Of a DNA stretch of 64,000 nucleotides, positions 1 through 9,997 are shown piece after piece (position 1 is the stretch's first letter; each line of letters starts with the position of its first letter). The DNA lies in NCBI GenBank assembly GCA_947491945.1, contig CANLLN010000012.1:59409-123408 (forward strand), given 5' to 3'. This stretch comes from an uncultured Carboxylicivirga sp. (GTDB lineage Bacteria > Bacteroidota > Bacteroidia > Bacteroidales > Marinilabiliaceae). The notes below the pieces were generated by a model, which was given only the letters and a program-made list of their open reading frames with translations, searched no databases and had not been told where the DNA came from. Made by a program: the position numbers and the translations under genes.

Positions 1-1
1 C

Positions 2-2194
2 TTTTCCATGCCCAAAGGAAGATACAGGGTACAGTACCGATCGGTGGGCATGCGCACTACCTATCGCAACATTGTTATTCATTCGGATGGCGTGCTCGAT
101 GTAAGCATGAAGAGCAAACCTACCTCATTGAAAGAGGTGACCATAACCGCCCGAAGCGAAGACCCTGTGCGTAACCTGCACATGGGCATGGAGAAAATTA
201 CCATGAAGACATTGAAACAGCTGCCCCTTGGCATGGGCGAAGCTGATGTGATTAAATCCACCCTTCTGTTGCCGGGTGTGCAGAGTGTGGGTGAAGCTTC
301 CAGCGGATTCAATGTGCGCGGCGGCAGCACGGATCAAAACCTGATTCTACTGAATGATGCACCCATCATCAACACCTCCCATTTTTTTGGTTTCTTCTCG
401 GGCTTTAACAGCGATATCATCAAAGATATTACCCTGTACAAAAACGGCATACCGGCCAAATATGGCGGTCGTGTATCCTCAGTGATGGACATGAGCGTGA
501 AGGAAGGCAACCGCAAGAAAACACGCCTCAACGGCGGTATCAGTCCGGTATCGGGGCGCCTTACCCTGGAAACACCTCTGAAAAAAGACAAAAGCTCGTT
601 TATCCTGGCAGCCCGCACCACCTACTCCGATTGGGTACTTAAGCTGCTGGACGATGCCAAGCTCAAAAACAGCTCGGCTGGCTTTTACGATCTTCAGGGC
701 AGTTTTTCATGGGATCTCAATGAACAAAACAGTCTTTACCTATCGGGCTATTACAGCTACGACGATTTTGACTATTACACCGAAGATGCCTTTGAGTACA
801 ACACCCTTGCAGCCACCATTAAATGGAAGCATATTTTTAATCCCAAGCTATTTTCTACTTTTACAGGCACAGTCAGCAACTACAATTACACCACCGAGTC
901 GCGCACCGACTCCAGCCTGCTGCACTACATCGATTACCGACTGAATCAATACGGTGCCAAAGCTGATTTCTCCTACCTATCAGCAAAAAATCATAAGATC
1001 GATTTTGGTCTTAATGCCACCTGGTATGATCTATGGCCGGGCAAACAAACACCCGCCTCACCCTCCTCCCTCATCGCCCATAAAAAACTTGAGAAGGAAC
1101 AGGCACTGGAAGCAGCACTTTACATCAGCGATGAGTTTGACCTCACGCACTTCATGTCCTTATCAGCAGGCCTGCGATATTCATTCTACACCAATTTTGG
1201 CCCAAAAACACAGTTCAACTACACGCCCGGTCAACCGCGTACAGTGGAAAATATGACAGACACCACTGATCATGGCAATGGCCCCATCTCCTTTTACGCA
1301 GGTCCTGAGCTACGTCTGTCGTCCAACATCAGGCTCAGTGGCACCAGTTCACTCAAGCTGGGCTATAACCGCATGTATCAGTACATTCAAATGATATCGA
1401 ACACAGCAGCCATGGCACCCACCGATATTTGGAAACTAAGCGATCAATACCTGAAACCACAGCGTGGCGACCAGTTTTCCATTGGCTACTATAAAAAACT
1501 GCGCAACAACAGCATTGAGGCCTCCTTGGAAGCTTACTACAAAAAACTCGATAACATCATAGACTACAAGGGTGGTGCCCAACTGGTGATGAACGAACAC
1601 CTGGAGACTGACGTGCTCAATGGACAAGGTAAAGCCTACGGCATCGAAATGATGATACAGAAAAAACGGGGCAAGCTAAGTGGCTGGGTAAACTACACCT
1701 ATTCGCGCATTAAGCATCGGATGAATAGCCAGTTTAGGGAGGAACAAGTGAATAACGGAACCTATTTCCCTGCCAATTACGACAAGCCCCACGATTTTAA
1801 AGTGGTGGCCAACTATAAATTCAGCCGTCGCCTGAATGTGTCGGGTAACTTTTTTTACAGCACCGGACGACCGTTTACGGCACCGGTGGCTTATTATCAA
1901 TTTGGTGGCGCCGAAAAGGTGTATTACGCCAATCGCAACGCCATGCGCATGCCCGATTATATTCGCCTTGATATGGCCGCCACCCTCAATGGTAACCTGG
2001 TTGCCAAAAAACTAAACCACAGCTCATGGACCTTTGCCGTGTATAATGTATTGGGCAGACAGAATGCCTATAACATATTCTTCAGAGCTGAGGGCGATAA
2101 GATACAGGGCTATAAAATGTCCATATTTGGTCAACCCATCTATACTTTAACCTACAAATTTAAATTTATGGGTAACGCCAAAGGTGATTTCTAA
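2..2194 (+). CDS. TonB-dependent outer-membrane receptor (5' truncated by window edge)
   Basis: The reading frame is open to the first bases of the window, so the true start lies upstream and only about 730 C-terminal residues are present. The first roughly 35 residues look like the end of a carboxypeptidase-like regulatory (CarboxypepD_reg-like) domain, as found in SusC/FecA-type Bacteroidota receptors. A plug domain follows, with the segments NVRGGSTDQNLILLND and KNGIPAKYGGRVSSVMD. The remainder is rich in alternating aromatic/polar strands typical of a 22-stranded beta-barrel, and the protein ends in Phe as barrel proteins usually do. The family takes up siderophores, vitamins or glycans using TonB energy. 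No SusD partner follows, so the substrate cannot be inferred and a starch-utilisation-type pair is not supported here. Confidence 0.9.
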   Translation, partial: FSMPKGRYRVQYRSVGMRTTYRNIVIHSDGVLDVSMKSKPTSLKEVTITARSEDPVRNLHMGMEKITMKTLKQLPLGMGEADVIKSTLLLPGVQSVGEASSGFNVRGGSTDQNLILLNDAPIINTSHFFGFFSGFNSDIIKDITLYKNGIPAKYGGRVSSVMDMSVKEGNRKKTRLNGGISPVSGRLTLETPLKKDKSSFILAARTTYSDWVLKLLDDAKLKNSSAGFYDLQGSFSWDLNEQNSLYLSGYYSYDDFDYYTEDAFEYNTLAATIKWKHIFNPKLFSTFTGTVSNYNYTTESRTDSSLLHYIDYRLNQYGAKADFSYLSAKNHKIDFGLNATWYDLWPGKQTPASPSSLIAHKKLEKEQALEAALYISDEFDLTHFMSLSAGLRYSFYTNFGPKTQFNYTPGQPRTVENMTDTTDHGNGPISFYAGPELRLSSNIRLSGTSSLKLGYNRMYQYIQMISNTAAMAPTDIWKLSDQYLKPQRGDQFSIGYYKKLRNNSIEASLEAYYKKLDNIIDYKGGAQLVMNEHLETDVLNGQGKAYGIEMMIQKKRGKLSGWVNYTYSRIKHRMNSQFREEQVNNGTYFPANYDKPHDFKVVANYKFSRRLNVSGNFFYSTGRPFTAPVAYYQFGGAEKVYYANRNAMRMPDYIRLDMAATLNGNLVAKKLNHSSWTFAVYNVLGRQNAYNIFFRAEGDKIQGYKMSIFGQPIYTLTYKFKFMGNAKGDF

Positions 2195-2286
2195 ACACAA
2201 CAAATGCTTAAGCAAGCAGATGAACCATCTCCCCTGCTATTTGGTTAATAATACGTTAAAGTCCCGGTCTCCATCTAACAAGCATC

Positions 2287-2316
2287 TTGATACTTTTAGA
2301 TGAAATATTAACTTTG
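2287..2316 (+). promoter_or_regulatory. Bacteroidota-type promoter for the S41 protease gene
   Basis: A TTG at 2287-2289 and the box TAACTTTG at 2309-2316 are separated by 19 bases. This fits the Bacteroidota sigma-ABfr pattern of TTG and TAnnTTTG. The predicted transcript would start near 2323, about 70 bases before the protease start codon. Confidence 0.55.
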
Positions 2317-2394
2317 TTTCCCGCACTTTTCAGGCAGGCGGCATAGCAACCAAGCGCCTAACAATAACACAGGTATAACTTTTAATTGCTGGAT

Positions 2395-4116
2395 ATGAAT
2401 AATTTTTTGAGAAGTCCCAGGCTTAGATGGATAACAGGCCTTTCGCTTGTTGTGGTGATGCTGCTGGGTATTTACAGTTTTAACGATGATAAGCGTAACT
2501 TCGATGTTGTTAAGAACCTCGATATTTTCTACACCCTGTTTCGCGAGCTGAACAGCTACTATGTGGATGAGACCGATCCAGAAAAACTCATCTCCACCGG
2601 CATCGATAATATGCTGGAGTCTCTGGATCCTTACACCACTTATATTCCCGAATCGGACATGGAGGATTTTCGTTTTATGACCACCGGTGAATACGGCGGC
2701 ATAGGCTCCCTCATATCTCAGCGTGGTGATTACGTGGTAATTGCCGAGCCCTACGAGGGTTTCCCGGCTTCTAATGCCGGACTAAAAGCCGGTGATAAAA
2801 TACTGGAGATCGACGGTAAAAACATGGTGGGTAAGAAAACACCCGATGTGAGTGAGATGCTCAAGGGACCGGCCAATACCTCCCTGAAAATAAAGGTAGA
2901 ACGTCCCGGTGAGAAAAAACCCATCAGCTATGAGCTTACACGTAAGAAAATAAGCATTAACCCGGTGCCCTACTACGGCATGATCAATGATGAGACGGGT
3001 ATTATACAACTCAATAACTTTACGCAGGACTGTAGCCGCGAGATAGAGAAAGCCTTTCTTGACCTGCGCGATAAACAGGGCGCCAAAAGCGTGGTGTTGG
3101 ATCTGCGGGCTAACCCGGGTGGCTTGCTCGACGAAGCCGTTAAGATTGTGAACCTGTTTGTGCCCTCGGGCTCCGAAGTGGTGAGCACACGCGGTAAGGT
3201 AAAGCAGTGGGACAAAACCTACAAGGCCATGCGCCAGCCCATCGATACGGTAATGCCTCTGGCAGTTTTGATCAGTCGCGGATCGGCATCGGCATCAGAG
3301 ATTGTATCGGGTGCACTACAGGATTTGGATCGTGCTGTTATTCTGGGACAACGCTCCTTTGGTAAGGGACTTGTACAAACCACGCGCAACCTGTCGTACA
3401 ATGCCAAGCTAAAGGTTACCACCGCCAAGTATTACATCCCTTCAGGACGTTGCATACAAGCCCTGGATTACACCCACCGCGATGAGGATGGTGCCGTAGG
3501 TTTTGTGGCCGACTCCCTGATTAGTGAGTACCAAACAAAAAATGGTCGCACGGTGTTTGATGGTGGTGGCATATCGCCCGATATTATGATTAAATCGCCC
3601 AAATACGCCAACGTAACCTTTGCCCTGGTGGTGCAGCAGATGATATTTGACTTCGCTACAGATTTTGTATTGCGTAACAAGAGCATAGCAGCGCCTGAAG
3701 ATTTTATCGTCTCGAAAGAAGAGTACGATCGTTTTATTGATTTTGTGAAGGCCAAGGACGATTTCAGATACGAGTCTTTATCGCAGGAGAAGTTTAAAGA
3801 CCTGGTGAAAACCGCCAAGCGCGAAGGATACTACGAAAAATCGAAAGATGACTTTGCCCTGCTGGAAGAGCATTTGAAGCTGGATATAGAAAAGGATATG
3901 CGCCAGTTTGAAGATGAAATAAAAGAATTAATGGTATTGGAAATAACCAAGCGTTACTACTACCAAAAAGGTGCCATTAAGGCCGGATTACAAAAGGATA
4001 TTGAATTAGACGAAGCAGCCCGCCTGTTGAAAGACAAAGAGCAGTACACGGGACTACTCAACGGCACGGTGGCCAGCCACGCCGGCGACCGCCCTTCGCG
4101 CACTAAGAAAAGCTAA
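2395..4116 (+). CDS. S41 family C-terminal processing peptidase (CtpA/Prc-like)
   Basis: This is a periplasmic serine protease with a Ser-Lys dyad. An N-terminal membrane anchor (about residues 10-25) is followed by a PDZ domain (roughly 90-170, with YGGIG and GLKAGDKILEIDG) and the S41 core. In the core the motif SRGSASASE supplies the nucleophile and FGKG the lysine 25 residues later, the spacing expected for Prc/CtpA enzymes. The C-terminal tail (about 430-573) is charged and helical. An in-frame TTG lies three codons upstream at 2386, but I prefer the ATG at 2395 because it gives the normal short basic stretch before the anchor. The gene is monocistronic, with its own promoter upstream and a hairpin terminator downstream. 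Proteins of this family trim C-termini of envelope proteins. Confidence 0.92.
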   Translation: MNNFLRSPRLRWITGLSLVVVMLLGIYSFNDDKRNFDVVKNLDIFYTLFRELNSYYVDETDPEKLISTGIDNMLESLDPYTTYIPESDMEDFRFMTTGEYGGIGSLISQRGDYVVIAEPYEGFPASNAGLKAGDKILEIDGKNMVGKKTPDVSEMLKGPANTSLKIKVERPGEKKPISYELTRKKISINPVPYYGMINDETGIIQLNNFTQDCSREIEKAFLDLRDKQGAKSVVLDLRANPGGLLDEAVKIVNLFVPSGSEVVSTRGKVKQWDKTYKAMRQPIDTVMPLAVLISRGSASASEIVSGALQDLDRAVILGQRSFGKGLVQTTRNLSYNAKLKVTTAKYYIPSGRCIQALDYTHRDEDGAVGFVADSLISEYQTKNGRTVFDGGGISPDIMIKSPKYANVTFALVVQQMIFDFATDFVLRNKSIAAPEDFIVSKEEYDRFIDFVKAKDDFRYESLSQEKFKDLVKTAKREGYYEKSKDDFALLEEHLKLDIEKDMRQFEDEIKELMVLEITKRYYYQKGAIKAGLQKDIELDEAARLLKDKEQYTGLLNGTVASHAGDRPSRTKKS

Positions 4117-4136
4117 AAAAACATCATCAATAATTG

Positions 4137-4172
4137 AAAAAGCGCTTACCGATTGGTAGGCGCTTTTCTTTT
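4137..4172 (+). terminator. Rho-independent terminator after the S41 protease gene
   Basis: The inverted repeat AAAAGCGCTTACC / GGTAGGCGCTTTT has a four-base loop and is followed by CTTTT. It lies about 20 bases after the stop codon. A-richness on the other side may let it also serve the converging gene at 4254. Confidence 0.8.
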
Positions 4173-4253
4173 AAGTTAGGATTAGATAGCGACAATACAC
4201 CTAAATTAAATCAGTTACCTTAGCATAAACCGTTTCATCATCCGGCACTCCAA

Positions 4254-4985
4254 CTACATGTCAAACAAGGTATCCAGCCTTTCATGCTTGGCACTTCTCA
4301 GAAAATAACGGAGATAATTGTAATCTGCTTTGGCCTCTTTCATTTTACCCAAGCGTGCATAGGCATTGGCTCTCATAAAAACGATGTCTTCATTAAAAGG
4401 ATTACGCCGTATTAACTCATCTAAATAATGGATACACTTTTTATAGTTGCCGGCCTGATACAAACTATTAATGGGTGTAAAGACTTCCTCATCACTCATA
4501 AGCCACCCAGCAACCGGAATGTAAAGGACCAGAATTATTTCTTTGCTCAAATTATATATACCCTTATTAGGCTCCACATGAAAATCATAAGGGTCTCCGC
4601 GTTCTTTCCCTAAAGTGTATTTGACCTGAATAAAAAAATCAGTAGTATCACGCAATTCGTTTACGGAAGTTTGCCGTTTTTTAAAGGCATGCTTTAGAGT
4701 CGAAATAAAAATAGCATCCAATGACGATGCGACAGAATTAACTACAAAAACATCCACCAATTCGGCATTTGGCGTAACGCGTACACATCCTATCATGGTG
4801 CCAATTCTTTTACTCTTAGCAACAGAAATTGGATAACTTAGATTCTTAGCCAGATAAGCACGAATATCCTCACCATCCACCTTGATAAAATGCGATGTAT
4901 CATTGCTGAAATAATAGGGCTCTTGGGCATGAGTAAGCAAAAGAGATGAGAAAATAGCCAAGATTAAAAAAGTCAGGTTTTTCAT
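4254..4985 (-). CDS. Exported TonB-C-like/TPR protein
   Basis: The protein has a signal peptide (MKNLTF... to THAQ, about 21 residues). A domain of about 110 residues resembles the TonB C-terminal fold, with the stretch GTMIGCVRVTPNAELVDVFV matching the common 'v.f.V..dG.v.dv.v..s' pattern of Bacteroidota energy-transducer-like proteins. The C-terminal part has a tetratricopeptide-like repeat (YKKCIHYLDELIRRNPFNEDIVFMR). I chose the ATG at 4985 because the longer in-frame start (5006) adds seven residues in front of the signal peptide. No TonB-box partner or exbBD is nearby. Function is not known; it may be an envelope scaffold protein. Family assignment is moderate because the TonB-C match was read by eye. 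Confidence 0.7.
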   Translation of the reverse strand: MKNLTFLILAIFSSLLLTHAQEPYYFSNDTSHFIKVDGEDIRAYLAKNLSYPISVAKSKRIGTMIGCVRVTPNAELVDVFVVNSVASSLDAIFISTLKHAFKKRQTSVNELRDTTDFFIQVKYTLGKERGDPYDFHVEPNKGIYNLSKEIILVLYIPVAGWLMSDEEVFTPINSLYQAGNYKKCIHYLDELIRRNPFNEDIVFMRANAYARLGKMKEAKADYNYLRYFLRSAKHERLDTLFDM

Positions 4986-5157
4986 GGTACTTGTGTCTAA
5001 AGGCAAGATAAATGGACTTATACAACAAACATCGTAATTATTTGACTATACAATATATTGATTATCAGAATGCAAAATATTAACTTCCTTTCTTATTTCC
5101 AAACAACAAATACCGAAACTATAAGTAAAGGCATGAAACATCACCAATCCTAATACA

Positions 5158-6381
5158 ATGAAAACAAACAATCTAACAACAAGCTATACTACTGAACGCA
5201 TTTTATCTATTGACATGCTGCGTGGTGTGGCCGTTTTGGGCATTCTTATTCTGAATATTCAAAGTTTTTCAATGATTTTTACGGCCTATATCAACCCAAC
5301 AGCATACGGCGATTTAAACGGCCTGAACCTTTGGGTTTGGATACTCAGCCATATACTGGCGAGCGAAAAGTTCCTCAGCATCTTCTCCCTGCTCTTTGGT
5401 GCAGGCATCATCCTTATGTACGAACGAAGAAAGCAAGAGGGCAAGGCACCCGGACTTCTTCAATACTACCGCCTTTTCTGGTTATTTATTTTTGGCATGC
5501 TACATGCCTATCTTATTTGGTATGGCGATATACTGGTGACCTACAGCCTGTGTGGAGCCTTTGTGTATCTGTTTCGCAAGATGAAACCCCGAGGCTTATT
5601 AATATTGGCTTCCTTTCTATTTATCCTTCCGGCCTTGTTCAATATATTTTCAGGCGCTACCATGTCCTACTGGCCCGAAGCACAGCTGGAAGGCACACGG
5701 GAATTTTGGCAACCCAATAAGGAAAATATCGATTGGGAGCTACAAGCCATGCGAGGACGCTTTTCCGAGCAGATGCAGGTGCGCGGTCAACACGCCCTGA
5801 TGATGCAGACCTTCCTCTTCTTTAGCAGCTTTTTTTGGCGTATCAGCGCCCTTATGCTATTGGGCATGGCGCTCTTTAAAACGGGCGTGCTGCAGGCTTG
5901 CAAATCGAAGGCCTATTACATACGGATGGCCGCAATAGGTTTAATAGGTGGTTATGGCCTGAGTACTTATGGAGTGTGGGAGCTCATTACCCGACAGTGG
6001 AGCTTTGAGTATGCCCTGTTTTTTGGCTATCTGCCCAATTATTTTGCGAGTGTGATGGTAGCCCTGGGATATGTAGCCCTAATAATGTTAGTGACACAAT
6101 CCCGCTCCTTTACAAGCTTTAAGCGTACTTTATCTGCAGTGGGACGAATGGCATTCAGTAATTACATACTGATGTCCTTAATTGCCAGCCTGCTATTTTA
6201 CGGACATGGTCTCGCCCTGTTTGGAAAAGTAACACGCCTTCAGCAAATGCTTATCACCCTAATTATATGGGCACTCATATTATTTATATCACCCCTTTGG
6301 TTAAAGCATTTTAGATATGGCCCTTTGGAATGGCTATGGCGCTGCCTTAGCTATCATAAAAAGCTACCTTTCAAACGATAG
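5158..6381 (+). CDS. DUF418 (YeiB-type) multi-pass membrane protein
   Basis: The N-terminus carries the family signature RILSIDMLRGVAVLGILILN, followed by a short loop and further hydrophobic segments, for about 8-10 membrane spans over 407 residues. The C-terminal half contains the DUF418 region (GRMAFSNYILMS... and PLEWLWR). DUF418 proteins are inner-membrane proteins related to acyltransferase/heparan-acetyltransferase-like families; their reaction is not established. The gene stands alone between convergent neighbours and is followed at once by two hairpins. The length is normal for the family. Confidence 0.88.
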   Translation: MKTNNLTTSYTTERILSIDMLRGVAVLGILILNIQSFSMIFTAYINPTAYGDLNGLNLWVWILSHILASEKFLSIFSLLFGAGIILMYERRKQEGKAPGLLQYYRLFWLFIFGMLHAYLIWYGDILVTYSLCGAFVYLFRKMKPRGLLILASFLFILPALFNIFSGATMSYWPEAQLEGTREFWQPNKENIDWELQAMRGRFSEQMQVRGQHALMMQTFLFFSSFFWRISALMLLGMALFKTGVLQACKSKAYYIRMAAIGLIGGYGLSTYGVWELITRQWSFEYALFFGYLPNYFASVMVALGYVALIMLVTQSRSFTSFKRTLSAVGRMAFSNYILMSLIASLLFYGHGLALFGKVTRLQQMLITLIIWALILFISPLWLKHFRYGPLEWLWRCLSYHKKLPFKR

Positions 6382-6396
6382 GGAGCTTTCTTTTTA
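6357..6396 (+). terminator. Hairpin overlapping the DUF418 stop codon
   Basis: The repeat AAAAAGCTACCT ... AGGGAGCTTT followed by CTTTTT overlaps the end of the DUF418 reading frame. The stem has a mismatch and is weaker than the next hairpin. Confidence 0.5.
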
Positions 6397-6404
6397 AGTC
6401 ATAA

Positions 6405-6451
6405 AAAAAAAATCGCATCCCTGTCTGGAATTATCCAAGGGATGCGATTTT
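6405..6451. terminator. Bidirectional terminator between DUF418 gene and polA
   Basis: A perfect 14-base stem, AAAATCGCATCCCT with AGGGATGCGATTTT, is flanked by A and T tracts on both sides. It sits between two convergent genes and should stop transcription from both. Confidence 0.85.
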
Positions 6452-6509
6452 GTATATCTTATTCCTACTCCTTAAGCAGAATCAAAACGAGTCATGAACA
6501 GCCTAACTG

Positions 6510-9287
6510 TTAATGCGCTTCCAGCCAGTTGATTCCCACGCCCATTTCTACCTCGAAGGGAACAGAAAGCTCAATGGCATTTTCCATTTCTTCCTTTACG
6601 ATGGTCTTCACCTGCTCCAACTCATTTTTCAGCACATCAAAGTTCAATTCATCGTGCACCTGTAGAATCATTTTAGAAGCTAATTCTTCAGCCTCAAATC
6701 GCTTCTGAATATTCACCATAGCCTGCTTAATAATATCGGCAGCCGTGCCCTGAATGGGCGCATTAATGGCGTTTCGTTCCGCCATACCGCGCACTACCCC
6801 ATTTTTTGAGTTGATATCGCTCAGATTGCGCTTACGTCCATAAAGAGTCTCCACGTAGTTTTTCTCGCGTGCCTTGGCAATACAGTCATCCATAAACTGC
6901 TTCACCCCCGGAAAACTCTCGAAGTAACCATCAATAATCTCTTTGGCTTCCTTGCGCGGTATGGTTAGGCGCTCGGCCAGGCCAAAAGCCGAGATACCGT
7001 AGATAATACCAAAGTTGGCCGTTTTGGCCTTCCGGCGCATATCAGAAGTAACTTCCTCCAAAGGCACCTTAAATATTTTGGCCGCAGTAGCCGCGTGAAT
7101 ATCCTCGCCCCGTTGAAAGGCCGCAATCAAGTCCTGATCCTTGCTAAAATGCGCCATTAAACGCAACTCCACCTGGGAGTAGTCAGCTGACAGAAACAGG
7201 TGTTCCTCATCGGAAGCGGTAAAGGCCTTTCGTATCTCCTTCCCGTTCTCATCACGGATGGGTATATTCTGCAGGTTGGGATTATTACTGCTCAGGCGCC
7301 CTGTCACCACAGTGGCCTGGCTATAACTTGTGTGTATCTTACCGGTTTTCTCATTAATGAGTTTGGGCAAAGCCTCCACGTAGGTATTCAGGAGCTTGAC
7401 CAAGCCGCGATAATCCAATATGGCCGGTATAATCTCGTGCTTATCCTTCAGCTTCTGAAGAGTTTCTTCGTTGGTGCTATACTGACCACTCTTGGTCTTT
7501 TTGGCCTTCGCATCAATCTTCAGGTGCTCAAATAAGATCTCACCCACCTGCTTTGGGCTGGCAATATTAAAGCTACGCCCGGCAAGTTCCTCAATGCTTT
7601 TCTCCAAGGCAATAATTTGCTCCCTTAGTTTCTGTGCGAAATCAGCCAGGGCAGCATCATCCAGCATCACGCCTTCAAACTCCATGTCGGCCAACACTTT
7701 CACCAGCGGCATTTCAATATCGTAAAACAATTTCTCTACTGCACTTTCCTTCAACTCCTTCTGAAACTTATCCGCCAACTGAAGGGTCACATCAGCATCT
7801 TCAGCCGCGTAATCCAGTACGTTATCCTGCGCTATATCGCGCATATTCTTTTGCTTCTTTCCTTTGGGTCCTACAATCGTCTCATAGGCAATGGGTGAAT
7901 AATTAAGGTAGGTTTCGGCCATAAAATCCATCCCGTTTTTCAGTCCCGGATACAGCAGATGATGCGCCACCATGGTATCGAAATACGGTCCTTTTACATC
8001 AATGCCGTAATTCTTTAGCACCAGCATATCGTACTTCAGATTCTGCCCTATTTTAGTAATGCTATCATCCTCAAATACGGCTTTAAATGAAGCAATAATA
8101 TCCTTATTAACCTGACCCTTATCCATCACCGGCACATAGTAGGCCTCATGCGCTTTCCAGGAGAATGACATGCCTACAAGCTCCGCCTCCATGGCATGTA
8201 CCGAAGTGGTCTCCGTATCGAAGCAAAATTGAGGTTTCGTGCTTAACTCAGCACGTAAAGAAGCCAGCTTTTGTTCATTATCAACCAGGTAGTAATGATG
8301 CACTACATCCTTTAATGCTTGATGAGAAGTGAAGGCTTCTTCAGCAACAGACTCAGAAGCTGTTACCGGCGCTCCAAACAAATCGCCCTGCACAGGTGCC
8401 GTACCAAACAACTGCGTAACACGAGCTGCCAGATTTTTGAATTCAAGCTCGTCAAAAAGCTGGTGGATGGCCTCCATGTTGGGCTTCTCCATTTTTAAGC
8501 GATCGGGCTCCAACTCCACAGGTACATCCAGTCGTATGGTAGCCAGTCGATAAGACAGTTCCACCTGCTCGCGGAAATTCACCATATTCTCTTTCTGCTT
8601 ACCCTTCAGCTCATCTATATGCTCGTAGATACCTGCTATGCTACCAAAGTTTTTGATCAAATCTTTGGCTCTTTTCTCACCCACACCCGGACAACCCGGT
8701 ATGTTATCAGCTGCATCGCCCCACAAAGCCAATATATCGATCACCTGCATGGGCGATTCCACCTCAAACTTATCCTTCACCTGATCGATACCCCATATAT
8801 CGATACCACCGCCTTTGCTTCGTGGCTTATACATGAACACATTCTCCTTCACCAGCTGGGCATAGTCCTTATCGGGCGTCACCATATAAGTGGTATAACC
8901 CGCCGATGAAGCCTTTGCTGAGAGAGTACCTATCACGTCATCGGCCTCAAACCCATCCTTCACAATTACAGGAATATTAAGGGCTTCAATCAGTTGTTTG
9001 ATATAAGGAACTGAAAGCTTAATATCTTCGGGTGTGGCCTCACGATTAGCTTTATACTCGGGAAATTCCTGGTGTCGAAAATTAGGTCCGGAAGGGTCAA
9101 AAACCACCGCGATGTGCGAAGGATTTTCTTTGGTTAGTATCTCAAGTAAGGAATTGGTGAAGCCGAAAACGGCAGAGGTATTAAACCCCTTTGAATTGAT
9201 GCGTGGGTTACGAATAAACGCATAATAAGCCCTGAATATAAGAGCATAAGCGTCCAGTAAATACAAATCTTTCTTTTCGTCTGCCAT
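6510..9287 (-). CDS. polA: DNA polymerase I
   Basis: This 925-residue protein has all three Pol I modules. The 5'-3' exonuclease/flap domain (about 1-300) has DGFEADDVIG at 111-120 and the helix-hairpin-helix GCPGVGEKRA. The 3'-5' proofreading domain (about 340-520) has an intact DTET motif at 357-360, so proofreading is probably active, unlike in many Gram-positive Pol I enzymes. The family A polymerase domain includes motif A (SADYSQVELR), the O-helix (RRKAKTANFGIIYG) and motif C (QVHDELNFD). It fills gaps after repair and removes RNA primers. The next leftward gene downstream is across a terminator, so polA appears to be a single-gene unit. Start at ATG with MADEKKDLYLLD fits the family. 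Confidence 0.97.
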   Translation of the reverse strand: MADEKKDLYLLDAYALIFRAYYAFIRNPRINSKGFNTSAVFGFTNSLLEILTKENPSHIAVVFDPSGPNFRHQEFPEYKANREATPEDIKLSVPYIKQLIEALNIPVIVKDGFEADDVIGTLSAKASSAGYTTYMVTPDKDYAQLVKENVFMYKPRSKGGGIDIWGIDQVKDKFEVESPMQVIDILALWGDAADNIPGCPGVGEKRAKDLIKNFGSIAGIYEHIDELKGKQKENMVNFREQVELSYRLATIRLDVPVELEPDRLKMEKPNMEAIHQLFDELEFKNLAARVTQLFGTAPVQGDLFGAPVTASESVAEEAFTSHQALKDVVHHYYLVDNEQKLASLRAELSTKPQFCFDTETTSVHAMEAELVGMSFSWKAHEAYYVPVMDKGQVNKDIIASFKAVFEDDSITKIGQNLKYDMLVLKNYGIDVKGPYFDTMVAHHLLYPGLKNGMDFMAETYLNYSPIAYETIVGPKGKKQKNMRDIAQDNVLDYAAEDADVTLQLADKFQKELKESAVEKLFYDIEMPLVKVLADMEFEGVMLDDAALADFAQKLREQIIALEKSIEELAGRSFNIASPKQVGEILFEHLKIDAKAKKTKSGQYSTNEETLQKLKDKHEIIPAILDYRGLVKLLNTYVEALPKLINEKTGKIHTSYSQATVVTGRLSSNNPNLQNIPIRDENGKEIRKAFTASDEEHLFLSADYSQVELRLMAHFSKDQDLIAAFQRGEDIHAATAAKIFKVPLEEVTSDMRRKAKTANFGIIYGISAFGLAERLTIPRKEAKEIIDGYFESFPGVKQFMDDCIAKAREKNYVETLYGRKRNLSDINSKNGVVRGMAERNAINAPIQGTAADIIKQAMVNIQKRFEAEELASKMILQVHDELNFDVLKNELEQVKTIVKEEMENAIELSVPFEVEMGVGINWLEAH

Positions 9288-9425
9288 GGCTTTCTTCTGA
9301 TTTTTTTGCTAAGATATAAAAAGCTGTTAGCTGATACCCGATAGTGGAAGGCTTATTTATGACTTGACGAAACCTAACAGCTACCAACTTTTAGCGAGTC
9401 GTTCATTTACAGCTTGGGATAAAAT

Positions 9426-9464
9426 AAAAAAGGAGAAATGATTTATTCATTTCCCCCCTTTTTT
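9426..9464 (-). terminator. Terminator downstream of queD
   Basis: The stem AAAAAAGGAGAAATGA / TCATTTCCCCCCTTTTTT has T-rich flanks on both strands. It lies about 30 bases past the queD stop and separates it from polA. Confidence 0.7.
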
Positions 9465-9493
9465 GAAGCTAATGATTAACAATCAATAGCTAA

Positions 9494-9940
9494 TCAATTA
9501 TCACTTGCATACCACTCTGCATAACTGGTGGCTGTCTCGTTCAGCTTTAAACTAAATAACTGTATGGTGGCCGGCAAACGTTTTTTGATACGTTCGGCAA
9601 AGTCAAACAGCATATTCTCACAGGTAGGCTGATAATCCACTAACTCGTAGCGTTCTGCCATCTGCGGCAGGGCAAGTAACTGCGCTGCCGGTGCTTTTTT
9701 ATTTAGCACCACTGCATGATCCAGCTTATCCACAATTTCTTCATTCACAATCTGCTTCAAATCACCAAAATCCATCACCATGCCCAACTTAGGATTGCTC
9801 TCATCCTTCACAGGCTCTCCTATAACCGTTACATTCAATATATAAGAATGACCGTGCAGGTTTTTACACAGGCCATCGTAATTCCAGAGGGCATGCGCCA
9901 TCTCAAACCTAAATTCTTTTGTCAATCGTATTTTTCCCAT
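9494..9940 (-). CDS. queD: 6-carboxytetrahydropterin synthase (QueD/PTPS family)
   Basis: This 148-residue enzyme of the 6-pyruvoyl-tetrahydropterin synthase fold makes 6-carboxy-tetrahydropterin from dihydroneopterin triphosphate in queuosine/7-deazaguanine synthesis. Visible features are the first zinc histidine in FEMAHAL, the catalytic cysteine with two zinc histidines in CKNLHGH, the motif LDHAVVL and the glutamate region near PTCENM. The length is typical for a bacterial QueD. No queC, queE or queF is adjacent. The ArsR-type regulator gene lies 57 bases upstream in the same direction and may be co-transcribed. Confidence 0.9.
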   Translation of the reverse strand: MGKIRLTKEFRFEMAHALWNYDGLCKNLHGHSYILNVTVIGEPVKDESNPKLGMVMDFGDLKQIVNEEIVDKLDHAVVLNKKAPAAQLLALPQMAERYELVDYQPTCENMLFDFAERIKKRLPATIQLFSLKLNETATSYAEWYASDN

Positions 9941-9997
9941 ATCCCCTTCGTAAAAAAGACCGCTTTAATCAGCCTTTCAATAACATCCTCTAATATT